64,000 bases of DNA from Ensifer adhaerens (GTDB lineage Bacteria; Pseudomonadota; Alphaproteobacteria; Rhizobiales; Rhizobiaceae). Numbering within the stretch: the stretch's first letter is position 1; every line of letters starts with the position of its first letter. The stretch is from the NCBI RefSeq assembly GCF_000697965.2, contig NZ_CP015880.1, positions 2,862,001-2,926,000 of the forward strand, written 5' to 3'. Below the pieces are notes generated by a model. The model saw only the letters and a program-made list of their open reading frames with translations. It searched no databases and was not told where the DNA came from. Shown piece after piece: positions 53,589 to 63,235 of the stretch. Made by a program: the position numbers and the translations under genes.

Positions 53589-54215
53589 TTAGCAGAAACC
53601 AGCCTGTTTTAACAATTGGTAGGCCTGAATAACCGCGCGAAAACGCTCTTCCGATCCTCTATCTCCGCCATTGGCATCGGGGTGATGCTTCTTGACGAGG
53701 TCCTTGTAGGCCGCCTTGATGTCGGCAGTGGTCGCCGAGGCTCCGAGACCAAGCGTTTCGAAGGCCTTCGCCTCGAGCGTCTTCAGCTTGCGCTGGCGTG
53801 GCTCGGGACGACCGGATCGCGCCCGCGCCTCGCTGACAAAGCCGAAGGGATCGCGCATGCGGGCCTGGGCGCCGGCAGAGCCAGACCGCGTCTGCGACTG
53901 GGTCGGGCCGTTCTTGGCGTTCTTGTTGACGCCGACGGTCCAGGTGGGCCGATGACCGGTGATCGCTTCCTTCTGGTAGCGGGCGACCTCGCTGTCGGAG
54001 AGGCCGGAGAAGAAGTTGTAGCCCTTGTTGTATTCCTTCACGTGCTCGAAGCAGAACATGAAGTACTGCCCCTCGGCGTTGCGACCGACGGGCGCCCGGT
54101 GCACACCCTTCTGATCGCAGCCGTCCCACTGACAGACGGGAGCCGCCGGCTCTGCCTGCGGCTCGACCTTGCGCCGGGTTCGAATGCGATCGAAGTATTT
54201 TGAATCGAGTCTCAT
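53589..54215 (-). CDS. C-terminal J-domain protein
   Basis: About 208 residues. Residues 28-60 include [18 protein letters not shown] and a [10 protein letters not shown] cysteine/histidine cluster; the J domain is at the C-terminus (about 155-208) with HPD at 178-180. A DnaK cochaperone of unusual inverse layout (J domain last). Conserved next to cobS in rhizobia. ATG at 54215 ([15 protein letters not shown]) or 3 codons upstream. Confidence 0.85.
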   Translation of the reverse strand: MRLDSKYFDRIRTRRKVEPQAEPAAPVCQWDGCDQKGVHRAPVGRNAEGQYFMFCFEHVKEYNKGYNFFSGLSDSEVARYQKEAITGHRPTWTVGVNKNAKNGPTQSQTRSGSAGAQARMRDPFGFVSEARARSGRPEPRQRKLKTLEAKAFETLGLGASATTADIKAAYKDLVKKHHPDANGGDRGSEERFRAVIQAYQLLKQAGFC

Positions 54216-54369
54216 GGCGCTCATTATGGGGTTTGGCGGGAGTCACAACAAGAATTGACAAAGCGGAATGTTGCTGGCTTTGTGCGGGCATTTTGCGCCG
54301 CCGTGCCAGCGATTACCGGGTTCTTAACTGCGAGGGGGCGCCAAGCAAACAGCAAAATGGGACGGAAGA

Positions 54370-54651
54370 ATGTCGCTCACCGAGACCATCGAAAAGAAGC
54401 TGATCGAGGCCTTCCACCCTGAACGGCTCGAGGTCATCAACGAGAGCCATCAGCATACCGGCCATCAGCCGGGCTTCGATGGTACCGGCGAGTCCCACAT
54501 GCGGGTGCGTATCGTTTCTAGCGCCTTTGCCGGCATGAGCCGTGTCGCCCGCCACCGCGCCATCAATGATCTCCTGAAGCCAGAACTCGACGCCGGCCTG
54601 CATGCGCTCGCCGTCGAGCCGGCAGCCCCCGGCGAGCCGACCCGCTGGTAG
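54370..54651 (+). CDS. BolA-family protein
   Basis: A 93-residue BolA: ERLEVINESHQHTGHQPGFDG, then SHMRVRIVSSAFAGMSRVARHRAINDLL. The invariant His in ESHQH and C-terminal His (HALAVEP) fit iron-sulfur sharing with monothiol glutaredoxins. Divergent from the J-domain gene. Confidence 0.9.
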   Translation: MSLTETIEKKLIEAFHPERLEVINESHQHTGHQPGFDGTGESHMRVRIVSSAFAGMSRVARHRAINDLLKPELDAGLHALAVEPAAPGEPTRW

Positions 54652-54666
54652 AGGCAATCGCGGCCA

Positions 54667-55974
54667 TCACGCCGGCGGAGCACCCTCTTCCGCCGGACGG
54701 ATGCGCAGCTTGGTAATGCGGTTCTTCACCCGCTTCATCACGATGAAGCGTTTGCCGTGGAAGGTGAAGGCCTGGCGCTCCTCCGGAATGCTCTTGGACT
54801 CGTGGATGACCAGACCGGCCACCGTCGTCGCCTCCTCGTCCGGCAGCGACCAGTCGAGCGCGCGGTTGAGATCGCGGATCGGCACCGAGCCATCGACGAC
54901 GATCGAGCCATCGGCTTCCTGGCGCACGCCCTGAATGTCGAGGTCGTGCTCATCGGCGATATCGCCGACGATCTCCTCCAGAATGTCCTCCAGCGTCACC
55001 AGACCCTGAACCTGACCATACTCGTCGACGACGATCGCCAGATGCAGTTTGCGACGCAGGAACGCGTTGAGTTGATCCTTGAGGTTGGTCGTGTCCGGCA
55101 CGAACCAGGGCTTCTGCGCGATCTTGACGATATCGAGGTTTTCCGGCTCGACATTTGGTTCGGCCAGCGCCCTCAGCAAATCCTTGGAATGCACGACGCC
55201 GATGATGTTGTCGGTCGACCCGCGCCAGAGCGGCAGCCGCGTGAACGGGCTTTCGAGAATATCGCGGACGCAGGTTTCCGGCGGCTCGTCGGCATTGATC
55301 GCCCGCATGCTGGTGCGGTGGATCATGATGTCGGAGATTTCAAGCTCGCCAAGATCGAGCACGCCGCCGAGCCGATCGCGGTCGGCCTTGATCACCGAGC
55401 CCTCGCGGTGCAGCAGGTCCACGGCGCCGCGCAGTTCCTCATGCGCCGACAGCATAGACATGTCGGAGGCCAGGTTGATGCCGAAGATGTTAAGCAGGCG
55501 CCGGACGATGCCGTTGACGAGGCTAGAAACCGGGCCGACGACGGCGACGAAGAGACGGACGAGCGGTGCCACGGCAATCGCGAAACGATCCGGCGAAGCA
55601 ATCGCCCAGCTCTTCGGCAGTACTTCCGAGAAGATGACGAGCAGCACGGTCATGGCGAGTGTGGCGATCGCCACGCCGCTGTCGCCGAAGAGACCGATCA
55701 GCAGGCTCGTCGTCAGTGACGAGGCAAGAATGTTGACGAGATTGTTGCCGATCAGCAGCGCGCCGATCAGCCGGTCGCGACGCTCGATCAGCCGGTTGAC
55801 GATGCCGGCGCGCTCTTCGCCGTTATTTTCCAGCGTATGCATACGCGAGCGCGACGCGGCGGTCAGCGCCGTCTCCGAACCCGAAAAGAAGCCCGAAAGC
55901 ACAAGCAGGCAGAAGACTGACAGGATCGACAGCCAGTACTCCGCCAGGAAGGCAATGAAGGCTTCGCCGGTCAT
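54667..55974 (-). CDS. HlyC/CorC-family transporter (CNNM + CBS)
   Basis: A 435-residue protein: CNNM/DUF21 membrane domain (about 10-190), two CBS domains (about 205-330) and a CorC_HlyC domain (about 345-425). Probably Mg2+ or Co2+ efflux; the hemolysin name is historical. Its start overlaps the aroB stop by 4 bp, so it is coupled to aroKB. Confidence 0.86.
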   Translation of the reverse strand: MTGEAFIAFLAEYWLSILSVFCLLVLSGFFSGSETALTAASRSRMHTLENNGEERAGIVNRLIERRDRLIGALLIGNNLVNILASSLTTSLLIGLFGDSGVAIATLAMTVLLVIFSEVLPKSWAIASPDRFAIAVAPLVRLFVAVVGPVSSLVNGIVRRLLNIFGINLASDMSMLSAHEELRGAVDLLHREGSVIKADRDRLGGVLDLGELEISDIMIHRTSMRAINADEPPETCVRDILESPFTRLPLWRGSTDNIIGVVHSKDLLRALAEPNVEPENLDIVKIAQKPWFVPDTTNLKDQLNAFLRRKLHLAIVVDEYGQVQGLVTLEDILEEIVGDIADEHDLDIQGVRQEADGSIVVDGSVPIRDLNRALDWSLPDEEATTVAGLVIHESKSIPEERQAFTFHGKRFIVMKRVKNRITKLRIRPAEEGAPPA

Positions 55975-57104
55975 TGCGGGTGCTTTTCCCTCAGGAAGCT
56001 CAGAACCTCGGAGGATGGGACGTCATCAGCGACGAAGGACTGGCCAATACCCTTCGTCAGGATGAAGGTGAGCTTGCCGCCCTTGACCTTCTTGTCCTGG
56101 GCAATCGCGTCCATCAGCCGTTCTGCCGGAGGCAGTGTACCGGGAATTTCCGACATGCGCGTCGGCAGGCCGACGGCCCTCAGATGCGCCTCGACACGGG
56201 TTGCATCGTCGGCGCTCGCAAGGTTCATGCGCGTCGAGAACTGATGCGCCAGCACCATGCCGATCGAAACGCCCTCACCGTGCACCAGCCGGGCGCTGTC
56301 GTATTCGGTCGCCGCCTCCAGTGCATGGCCGAAGGTGTGGCCGAGATTGAGCAGCGCGCGCAGGCCATTTTCGCGTTCGTCCGCCGCCACGACGTCCGCC
56401 TTGGCCTGGCAGCTGACTGCGATCGCCTCAATGCGGGCGCTACCCCCCGCAAAGACCGCCTGCCAGTTGTTTTCGAGCCAGGCAAAGAAGTCCGGCTTGT
56501 CGATCAGCCCGTATTTCGCGACCTCGGCATAACCGGCGCGGAATTCGCGCTCGCTCAAGGTGTCGAGCACGTCGGTGTCCGCCAGCACCAGATCCGGCTG
56601 GTGGAAGACACCGATCAGGTTCTTGCCGTGCGGCGAATTGATGCCGGTCTTGCCGCCGACGGAGGAATCCACCTGCGCCAAGAGCGAGGTCGGTATCTGG
56701 ATGAAGCGCGAGCCGCGGCGCACGATGCCGGCGGCAAAGCCGGTGAGGTCACCGATGACGCCACCGCCAAGCGCGATCACCGCATCGTTGCGCTCGATCC
56801 GGGCGCCAAGCACCGTTTCGCAGACCGGAATCAGATGTTCGAAGCTCTTGGTCTTTTCGCCGGCGGGAAGCACCAGCGACACGGCGTCGATGTCGCACTC
56901 CCCAAGGCTCGCCATGAGCGGCTCAAGGTAGCGCGGCGCGACGTTCTCATCGGTGATGACGGCCATCTTGCGCCCCTTGAGGCGGGCGGCGATTTCCTCA
57001 CCGGCCGCCGCAATCAGCCCGGGACCGATCAGGATGTCGTAAGAACGGTCACCGAGGTCGACACGGACCTTGCGTTCGGCTGCAGGCATCGCATGGCTAT
57101 TCAT
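55971..57104 (-). CDS. aroB: 3-dehydroquinate synthase
   Basis: A 377-residue enzyme: NAD loop GGGVIGD (113-119), DSSVGGKTGIN (146-156), the His/Lys metal cluster in GHTFGHALEA. Second shikimate pathway step. ATG at 57104 (MNSHAMPAAE) overlaps the aroK stop by 8 bp. Confidence 0.94.
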   Translation of the reverse strand: MNSHAMPAAERKVRVDLGDRSYDILIGPGLIAAAGEEIAARLKGRKMAVITDENVAPRYLEPLMASLGECDIDAVSLVLPAGEKTKSFEHLIPVCETVLGARIERNDAVIALGGGVIGDLTGFAAGIVRRGSRFIQIPTSLLAQVDSSVGGKTGINSPHGKNLIGVFHQPDLVLADTDVLDTLSEREFRAGYAEVAKYGLIDKPDFFAWLENNWQAVFAGGSARIEAIAVSCQAKADVVAADERENGLRALLNLGHTFGHALEAATEYDSARLVHGEGVSIGMVLAHQFSTRMNLASADDATRVEAHLRAVGLPTRMSEIPGTLPPAERLMDAIAQDKKVKGGKLTFILTKGIGQSFVADDVPSSEVLSFLREKHPQ

Positions 57105-57687
57105 GGGTCTTCTTGTCCTGGTACTCGATGACGGCGGTGAGGACATCCTCGACCATCGTCTCTTTCTTCACATCGCGCGACAGCACCGTCAGGTCCGCTT
57201 CGGCGTAGATCGGGTAACGCGCATTCATCAGGTTTTCGAGCGTCTGCTTCGGGTTCTCGGTCTTCAGCAGCGGCCGGGTGTCGCGCTTGTTGACCCGCTC
57301 CCAGAGCACGTCGAGCTCGGCGTTCAGCCAGACCGTCAGGCCACCCTTCTTGATCTGGCGGCGCGAGCGCTCGTTGATATAGGCGCCGCCGCCGGTCGAG
57401 ACCACGCGCGGACCGCTGCGCAAGAGCCGCTTCAGCACCCGCGTTTCAAGCGCCCGGAACTCGTCTTCGCCATAGCGGGCAAAGAGATCGCTGATCGTCA
57501 TGCGCGAGACGCGCTCGATCTCATGGTCGGAATCGACGAAGGGAATGCCAAGCGCCTGAGCCGTCAAACGACCGATTGCCGATTTGCCGGCGCCCATCAG
57601 GCCGATGAACACGAGATTACGTTTACCGAGTACAAGCTTCGCCCGCTCGGCAAGCGTTGCGGAAACCGGTTCGATCACGTCGTTCAT
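57097..57687 (-). CDS. aroK: Shikimate kinase
   Basis: A 196-residue kinase: Walker A GLMGAGKS (29-36), DSD at 52-54, STGGG at 97-101 and the LID arginine in RDTRPLL. Makes shikimate 3-phosphate. ATG at 57687 (MNDVIEP); a longer frame to 57765 exists. Head of the aroK-aroB-corC-like operon; divergent from xerD's leader gene. Confidence 0.93.
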   Translation of the reverse strand: MNDVIEPVSATLAERAKLVLGKRNLVFIGLMGAGKSAIGRLTAQALGIPFVDSDHEIERVSRMTISDLFARYGEDEFRALETRVLKRLLRSGPRVVSTGGGAYINERSRRQIKKGGLTVWLNAELDVLWERVNKRDTRPLLKTENPKQTLENLMNARYPIYAEADLTVLSRDVKKETMVEDVLTAVIEYQDKKTHE

Positions 57688-57922
57688 TGGACTTCTTATT
57701 CCCCATTCCCTTTCGGTATCGACAAATCGGGGTGTAGCGTCAAGTCGTCGCTCGCGTCCGCTCACGGTTCTTGAACTCGGCGGAAGCGGCGTTCATATAG
57801 GTCTGGCACCCGCCACAGCGTCGCGCGCTCATTCCGAGCGCCTGAAACGCACTGGCCGTTTGAACGCCTGCATGTATCCTTACGTCCGCTTCGATCGAAA
57901 GGCACATGCAGAGGAGATTGAA

Positions 57923-58072
57923 ATGCCGACCCTCTTCCGGTTCCTGTTCTTCTGCGCCGTAATTGCCGGGATAGTGTACGGCACGATGATCTCTCTCGTC
58001 ACCTTCGTCGAGCCGACGGAGCGCGACGTCACCGTGAAGATCCCGTCCGAACGGGTGAACAAGACCCAATGA
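57923..58072 (+). CDS. Small single-span membrane protein upstream of xerD (49 aa)
   Basis: [20 protein letters not shown]..., one helix (about 6-27) and a basic tail ending VNKTQ. GAGGAG at good spacing before ATG 57923; stop overlaps the xerD ATG as ATGA. Unknown, but conserved position next to xerD is typical. Confidence 0.72.
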   Translation: MPTLFRFLFFCAVIAGIVYGTMISLVTFVEPTERDVTVKIPSERVNKTQ

Positions 58073-59025
58073 GCGATCTTTCCGCCGCCCATGTCGAGGC
58101 TTTCCTCGAAATGATGAGCGCCGAGCGGGGTGCAGCGGTCAATACGCTGCAATCCTACGAGCGTGACCTCGAAGATGCCTCCTCGCATCTGCGCACGCTC
58201 GGAACCGGGCTGACCGGGGCGACACCAGATGACCTTCGCGGGTATCTCGCCCATCTCGCCGGTCAGGGCTTCAAGGCCTCCTCGCAAGCGCGGCGGCTTT
58301 CGGCGCTCAGGCAGTTCTACAAATTCCTCTACGCCGAAGGCATGCGCGGCGACGACCCGACCGGGATCCTCGACGCGCCGAAGAAGGGACGTAGCCTGCC
58401 GAAGACGCTGAGCGTCGACGACGTCTCGCGCCTGATCGGCCAGGCGGAGACCGAGGCGGCAGCCGGCGGTACCGACCACCTCGCCAAATTGCGCATGCAT
58501 GCGCTGATCGAACTGCTCTATGCGACCGGCATGCGCGTCAGCGAACTCATGTCGCTGCCCGCAAGCGTGCTCGCCCAGAACGGCCGCTTCCTCGTCATCC
58601 GCGGCAAGGGCAACAAGGACCGCCTCGTTCCGCTATCACAGGCAGCGATCCGGGCCATGCGGGCCTATGGCGAGGCGCTCGCCGAGGAGATTGCGCGCGA
58701 GGAAAGTGGCAACCGAGAGAGCCCGTGGCTCTTCCCCTCCTCGGGCAAGCAGGGATTCCTGCCGCGCCAGGTTTTTGCCCGCGATCTGAAATCGCTGGCC
58801 GCGCGCGCCAGCATTCGCGTCGCCACGATCTCCCCGCACGTGCTTAGACATGCCTTCGCCAGCCACCTGCTGGCCAATGGCGCCGACCTTCGCGCGGTGC
58901 AGGAACTGCTCGGTCACTCGGACATTTCAACGACACAAATCTATACACATGTTCTGGAAGAACGGCTGCACAACCTGGTGCAAAACCATCACCCTCTTGC
59001 CAAACAGGCGAAAAAACAGGATTAG
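58069..59025 (+). CDS. xerD: Site-specific tyrosine recombinase XerD
   Basis: A 318-residue recombinase with Arg156 (TGMRVSEL), Lys180 (IRGKGNKD), His257-x-x-Arg260 (HVLR), His283 (LGHSD) and Tyr292 (IYTHV), a complete catalytic set. Resolves chromosome dimers at dif with XerC, under FtsK. Overlaps the upstream small gene. Confidence 0.92.
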   Translation: MSDLSAAHVEAFLEMMSAERGAAVNTLQSYERDLEDASSHLRTLGTGLTGATPDDLRGYLAHLAGQGFKASSQARRLSALRQFYKFLYAEGMRGDDPTGILDAPKKGRSLPKTLSVDDVSRLIGQAETEAAAGGTDHLAKLRMHALIELLYATGMRVSELMSLPASVLAQNGRFLVIRGKGNKDRLVPLSQAAIRAMRAYGEALAEEIAREESGNRESPWLFPSSGKQGFLPRQVFARDLKSLAARASIRVATISPHVLRHAFASHLLANGADLRAVQELLGHSDISTTQIYTHVLEERLHNLVQNHHPLAKQAKKQD

Positions 59026-59089
59026 GACCGCCGGGCAGGCTGGTTTCGGCCCGCAGACCCTTGTCGCAAAATGATCGGAAACGCATCTC

Positions 59090-60043
59090 ATGCACAACTA
59101 TCTCGATTTCGAAAAGCCCATCTCCGACCTCGAAGGCAAGATTCTCGAATTGAAGAAGCTCGCCGGCGAAGACGAGAGCGTGAACACTTCGGATGAGATC
59201 GAACGCCTGGAGACGCGCGTCCGCGACGCGATGGTCGAGATCTATTCGAAGCTGACGCCGTGGCAGAAGACCCAGGTCGCCCGCCACCCCTCGCGCCCGC
59301 ACTTCCTGGATTATGCCGCCGAGCTCTTCACCGAGTTCACGCCGCTTGCCGGCGACCGCAACTTCGCCAACGACGACGCCATCCAGGCCGGCCTTGCGCG
59401 CTTCCGCGGCATGCCGGTCGCCGTTCTCGGCCAGGAAAAGGGCAACGACACCAAGTCGCGCATCAAGCACAATTTCGGCAGCCCCCGTCCGGAAGGCTAC
59501 CGCAAGGCGATCCGCGTCATGGAAATGGCTGACCGCTTCGGCCTGCCGCTGATCACGCTGGTCGATACCGCAGGCGCCTACCCGGGCGTTAACGCCGAAG
59601 AGCGCGGCCAGGCGGAAGCGATTGCCCGCTCCACCGAGATGTGCCTCAACGTTCGCGTGCCGATCGTCACCGTCGTCATCGGCGAAGGCGGCTCCGGCGG
59701 TGCGATTGCGATCGCCACCGGCAACCGCGTGTACATGCTCGAGCATGCGATCTACAGCGTCATCTCGCCGGAAGGTGCAGCCTCTATCCTGTGGCGCGAT
59801 TCCACCCGCGCCAAGGAAGCGGCCAGCAACATGAAGATCACGTCCGAGGATCTGAAAGCGCTCGGCGTCATCGACGGCATCATTCAGGAACCGGTCGGCG
59901 GCGCGCACCGCGACCCGAACGCGGTCATCGGCCGCACCGGAACCGTGATCGCCGACGCGCTCAAGGAACTTTCCGGACGCGATGGCGACCAGTTGCGCAC
60001 CGATCGCCGACAAAAATATCTGAATATCGGCCGTAACCTCTAA
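59090..60043 (+). CDS. accA: Acetyl-CoA carboxylase carboxyltransferase alpha subunit
   Basis: A 317-residue Acc[39 protein letters not shown], and [23 protein letters not shown] with the [10 protein letters not shown] oxyanion-type block. First committed step of fatty acid synthesis, with AccD and AccBC. ATG at 59090. Confidence 0.95.
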   Translation: MHNYLDFEKPISDLEGKILELKKLAGEDESVNTSDEIERLETRVRDAMVEIYSKLTPWQKTQVARHPSRPHFLDYAAELFTEFTPLAGDRNFANDDAIQAGLARFRGMPVAVLGQEKGNDTKSRIKHNFGSPRPEGYRKAIRVMEMADRFGLPLITLVDTAGAYPGVNAEERGQAEAIARSTEMCLNVRVPIVTVVIGEGGSGGAIAIATGNRVYMLEHAIYSVISPEGAASILWRDSTRAKEAASNMKITSEDLKALGVIDGIIQEPVGGAHRDPNAVIGRTGTVIADALKELSGRDGDQLRTDRRQKYLNIGRNL

Positions 60044-60156
60044 GCCGGATCGGCAGTCCTTAAGCGGGAGCGGGGTGGAAATCCCACGACCTTCCCCTCG
60101 CCCGATCTGATGGCCCGCGATTGCGGAAGCGGATTTCGCAACTGCAAAGCGGAGTG

Positions 60157-60173
60157 TGGCCAAATCTTGGCCA
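60157..60173. repeat. Perfect 17-bp palindrome after accA
   Basis: TGGCCAA-ATC-TTGGCCA, 7-bp arms, in the 280-bp gap between accA and the L,D-transpeptidase gene. Operator-like geometry; target unknown. No other structure stands out in the gap. Confidence 0.42.
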
Positions 60174-60323
60174 TATTCATGAGGTCATGAACAGCGCATC
60201 GGCAGGGCCACCCTGCAGGGTTAAGAATTCGTGAAGTATAATCGCTTAGTGATTCTCTAAAAGGCCCACCCTCGCGGACTTGGGCTTTCCTAGTCGAGTT
60301 TGGGTTTGAACGGGCCTCTGCTG

Positions 60324-61766
60324 ATGCGTTTCTGGAACCTTTTAGCTTCCGCCGCCATTGTCGCCGCGCTTGCCGGCTGCACCAACGAAACGCTGGATGC
60401 GACGACATCGGTCGATATCAAGTCCGTCAGGAACAAGACCGAGTATCAGGTCTCTGCCCCGATGGTCAAAAAGATGAGCGAGCTCGGGATGCAGAAGCAA
60501 GCCCCGATCGCACTGCGCATCTTCAAGGAAGAAGGCACGCTCGAGGTCTGGAAGGCCAATACCGCCAACCGCTTCCAGCTTTTGAAGACCTACAAGATCT
60601 GCGCCTGGTCCGGCAAGCTTGGACCCAAGGTGAAGGAAGGCGACCGGCAGGCGCCGGAAGGCTTCTACCCGCTCTTCCCGCGCCAGATGAACCCCAATTC
60701 CAACTACTATCTGGCGATCAACACCGGCTATCCCAACGCCTACGACAAGGCGAACGGTCGCCAGGGCACACACCTGATGATCCACGGCGCCTGCTCGTCG
60801 TCGGGCTGCTACTCGATGACCGACGAGCAGATGATCGAGATCTTTGCGCTCGCCCGCGATAGCTTCAAGGGCGGCCAGGAAAGTGTTCAGCTGCAGGCCT
60901 TCCCCTTCCGCATGACCGCGGAGAACATGGCGCGGCACCGCGACAATCCGAATATCGACTTCTGGAAGATGCTGAAGGTCGGCTACGACCAGTTCGAAGT
61001 CACCAAGCGTCCGCCGGAAGTCAATGTCTGCGAGAAGAAGTACGTCTTCAACCAGCAGGCCTCCGGCCCGTTCAATCCGGGTGGCCAGTGCCCCGCCATG
61101 TCGACGCCGCCGGCCCTGCAGGTGGCGATGGCGAGCTTCGAAAAGAGCTACCAGACCGACTACGACAAGGCGATGAAGAAGTATGACGGCATGGTCTGGT
61201 ACGAACCGAGCGAAGCCGAGCGCAAGGCGATCGTCGCCAAGCAGCGCGTCGGCCGCGAACTCGCCTATGCGCCGACCGGCAACTCGCTTGACGCCGGCAA
61301 GATGATGAAGGCGAGCGATCTCGAAAAGAAGATCGCCTTGCAGAAGGAAGCGGAAGAAACCAAGCAGGCCGTCGAGATCCAGAAGAAGGAACTCGAAAAG
61401 GCGACCGATGGCGGCAAGCACGTCCCGGTCCCGGCCGCCAATCCCATTCCGCAGCCGGTGATGCAGGCGGCCGTCGAGCAGCCGAAGAAATCCTTCTGGA
61501 GCCTGTTCTCCAAGAGCGAGCCGGAATTGCAGATGCCGGCCCCGGTCGTCATCACGCCTGAACAGCAGGCTACTGCCGCGCCGCTGACGCAAGCCGCCCC
61601 GGCAACGACGGCAAAGCAGGCGAAGGCGCCGGCCCCTGCCGCCCAGCAGCAGGCCGCTGCCGTGACCACGGCAACGACACCGTCAGCCGATGCGGCCGTC
61701 GAAGCGCCTGTTATGACGGAAGAGCCGCCGAAGAAGCGGCCGTTCTGGAAGATCTGGGGCAATTGA
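60324..61766 (+). CDS. L,D-transpeptidase (YkuD/YafK-like) lipoprotein
   Basis: A 480-residue lipoprotein: signal with lipobox LAGC (Cys19), a YkuD/YafK-type catalytic domain with HGACSSSGCYSM (His154, Cys162), and an Ala/Pro/Gln-rich tail (about 385-470) that may reach peptidoglycan or act as a linker. Likely forms 3-3 crosslinks or anchors outer-membrane proteins. ATG at 60324; its end overlaps tusA-like gene. Confidence 0.85.
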   Translation: MRFWNLLASAAIVAALAGCTNETLDATTSVDIKSVRNKTEYQVSAPMVKKMSELGMQKQAPIALRIFKEEGTLEVWKANTANRFQLLKTYKICAWSGKLGPKVKEGDRQAPEGFYPLFPRQMNPNSNYYLAINTGYPNAYDKANGRQGTHLMIHGACSSSGCYSMTDEQMIEIFALARDSFKGGQESVQLQAFPFRMTAENMARHRDNPNIDFWKMLKVGYDQFEVTKRPPEVNVCEKKYVFNQQASGPFNPGGQCPAMSTPPALQVAMASFEKSYQTDYDKAMKKYDGMVWYEPSEAERKAIVAKQRVGRELAYAPTGNSLDAGKMMKASDLEKKIALQKEAEETKQAVEIQKKELEKATDGGKHVPVPAANPIPQPVMQAAVEQPKKSFWSLFSKSEPELQMPAPVVITPEQQATAAPLTQAAPATTAKQAKAPAPAAQQQAAAVTTATTPSADAAVEAPVMTEEPPKKRPFWKIWGN

Positions 61767-62002
61767 TGCCGGACGAACAGAAGATCGTCTATGACCTGAG
61801 GGGGCTTAAATGCCCCCTTCCCGTTTTGAAGACGCGTAAACGCATGACTTCGCTGGCGCCGGGCGCTTTGCTGGAGATTGAGACCACCGATCCGCTGGCG
61901 GTGATCGACATTCCACATTTCTGCAACGAGGACGGCCACAAGCTTGTAGAGGCCGCACCCGCCGACGGCGGCCACCGGTTCCTCATCCGCAAGGGCGCGT
62001 AA
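61766..62002 (+). CDS. TusA-family sulfurtransferase-like protein
   Basis: A 78-residue TusA-fold protein: YDLRGLKCPLPVLKTRKRM with the catalytic Cys16 (CPLP). TusA relays sulfur for tRNA thiolation or related cofactors; family members with unknown targets are common. ATG at 61766 directly overlaps the previous stop. Confidence 0.88.
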   Translation: MPDEQKIVYDLRGLKCPLPVLKTRKRMTSLAPGALLEIETTDPLAVIDIPHFCNEDGHKLVEAAPADGGHRFLIRKGA

Positions 62003-62047
62003 GACGCCACGTCTGCCGCGCGGCAACGCTTCGATTACTGAGGCGAT

Positions 62048-63223
62048 TTAGAACCGCATGCCTGGCACGGCGAGCGGATTGTCGGACAAAGCTTGGGCGT
62101 CTGGCCGGTCGATGCGCGGCTTGCCGGTGAACGCGTCGAAGAGGTCGCGGACGAAGGCCTCTTCCAACCCCTTGGTGATCAGCACCATGCGCGTGCGACG
62201 GTCGTTCGGGTCCGGCCAGGCGGCGAGCCGCTCCGGCGTGTGGAAGACGTTCTGCACGCCATGCAGCACCAGCGGCCGGTCCGGCCTGTCGGCAACCGCG
62301 ACGATCGCCTTCATCCGGAGCAGCTTCTCGCCATGCGCCGAGCGCAGGAGATCGATGAACATGTCGAGCGCCATAGGCTCGATCGGCCGGTCGTGCACGA
62401 TGCTGAAGGAGCGGATGTCGCCGCCATGTCGCGTCACATCGTGATGGTGATGATGATCGTGCCCATGATCATGGTGGTGATCGTGGTGGTGATCGTGGTC
62501 GTGATGATCGTGACCGTGGTCATGGTCATGATCATGGTGGTCGTGGTGCGCCTCGTCCTGCAGCCAGCGGCCGACATCAGCGATCTTCGACGAGGGGTCG
62601 TAGAGGCCACAATCGAACAGCTCTGCGTGCCCGGCTTCGGCGCTGTCGCCATCGATCAGCGGCGCGCGCGGATTGAGCGCGCGGATCCGCGCCGTCAGCG
62701 CATCACGCTCCGACGTTTCGGCAAGGCCTGTCTTGCTGATGACGATGCGATCGGCAACGGCAATCTGCTTCAGCGCTTCCTCGTGATTGGCGATCGTCTG
62801 CAGGCCGTTGACGGCGTCGACGACGGTGACCACGCCATCCAGCCGGAAGTTCTGCGCAATGACCGGATTGCCGATCACCGATTGCAGCACTGGCGCCGGG
62901 TCGGCAAGGCCGGTGGTTTCGATAACGACGCGCTTCAGCGGCTTGATCTTGCCGGTCTGCATGCGGTCCATGAGATCGGCAAGCGTATCGACCAGTTCGC
63001 CACGCACGGTACAGCAGAGGCAGCCGTCGGAAAGCTCGATGACCCCGTCGCTGGAGGCTTCCACCAGCAAATGATCGATCGACACGTCGCCGAACTCGTT
63101 GATGATAACGGCCGTATCCGAGAGATCGGGATCCTTCAGCAGCCGGTTGAGCAGCGTCGTCTTGCCCGCACCAAGGAAGCCGGTAAGGATCGAGACCGGC
63201 ACCGCCGACAAGGGACTAACCAT
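62048..63223 (-). CDS. CobW/ZNG-type G3E GTPase with His-rich loop
   Basis: A 391-residue G3E GTPase: Walker A GFLGAGKTT (15-23), metal motif GCLCC (67-71), INEFGDVSIDH, TTGLADPAP and the CobW C-terminal domain. A His-rich loop at 226-262 has 24 His in 37 residues, a probable metal store. COG0523 proteins transfer zinc or cobalt to client enzymes. It ends an operon with the upstream D-Ala-D-Ala carboxypeptidase (gap 12 bp). Confidence 0.9.
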   Translation of the reverse strand: MVSPLSAVPVSILTGFLGAGKTTLLNRLLKDPDLSDTAVIINEFGDVSIDHLLVEASSDGVIELSDGCLCCTVRGELVDTLADLMDRMQTGKIKPLKRVVIETTGLADPAPVLQSVIGNPVIAQNFRLDGVVTVVDAVNGLQTIANHEEALKQIAVADRIVISKTGLAETSERDALTARIRALNPRAPLIDGDSAEAGHAELFDCGLYDPSSKIADVGRWLQDEAHHDHHDHDHDHGHDHHDHDHHHDHHHDHGHDHHHHHDVTRHGGDIRSFSIVHDRPIEPMALDMFIDLLRSAHGEKLLRMKAIVAVADRPDRPLVLHGVQNVFHTPERLAAWPDPNDRRTRMVLITKGLEEAFVRDLFDAFTGKPRIDRPDAQALSDNPLAVPGMRF

Positions 63224-63235
63224 CATGCACTCCGA

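Noticed and set aside
51361..53592. A 743-codon plus-strand frame opposite cobT and cobS
   Set aside because: Antisense to two clearly conserved genes and spans the gap between them; a codon-bias shadow.
58844..60163. A 439-codon minus-strand frame opposite xerD and accA
   Set aside because: Spans two real genes and their gap in antisense; no motifs.
62440..62552. CRISPR-like or satellite repeat
   Set aside because: Repetition is only His/Asp codon use within a GTPase loop; no spacers of constant length.
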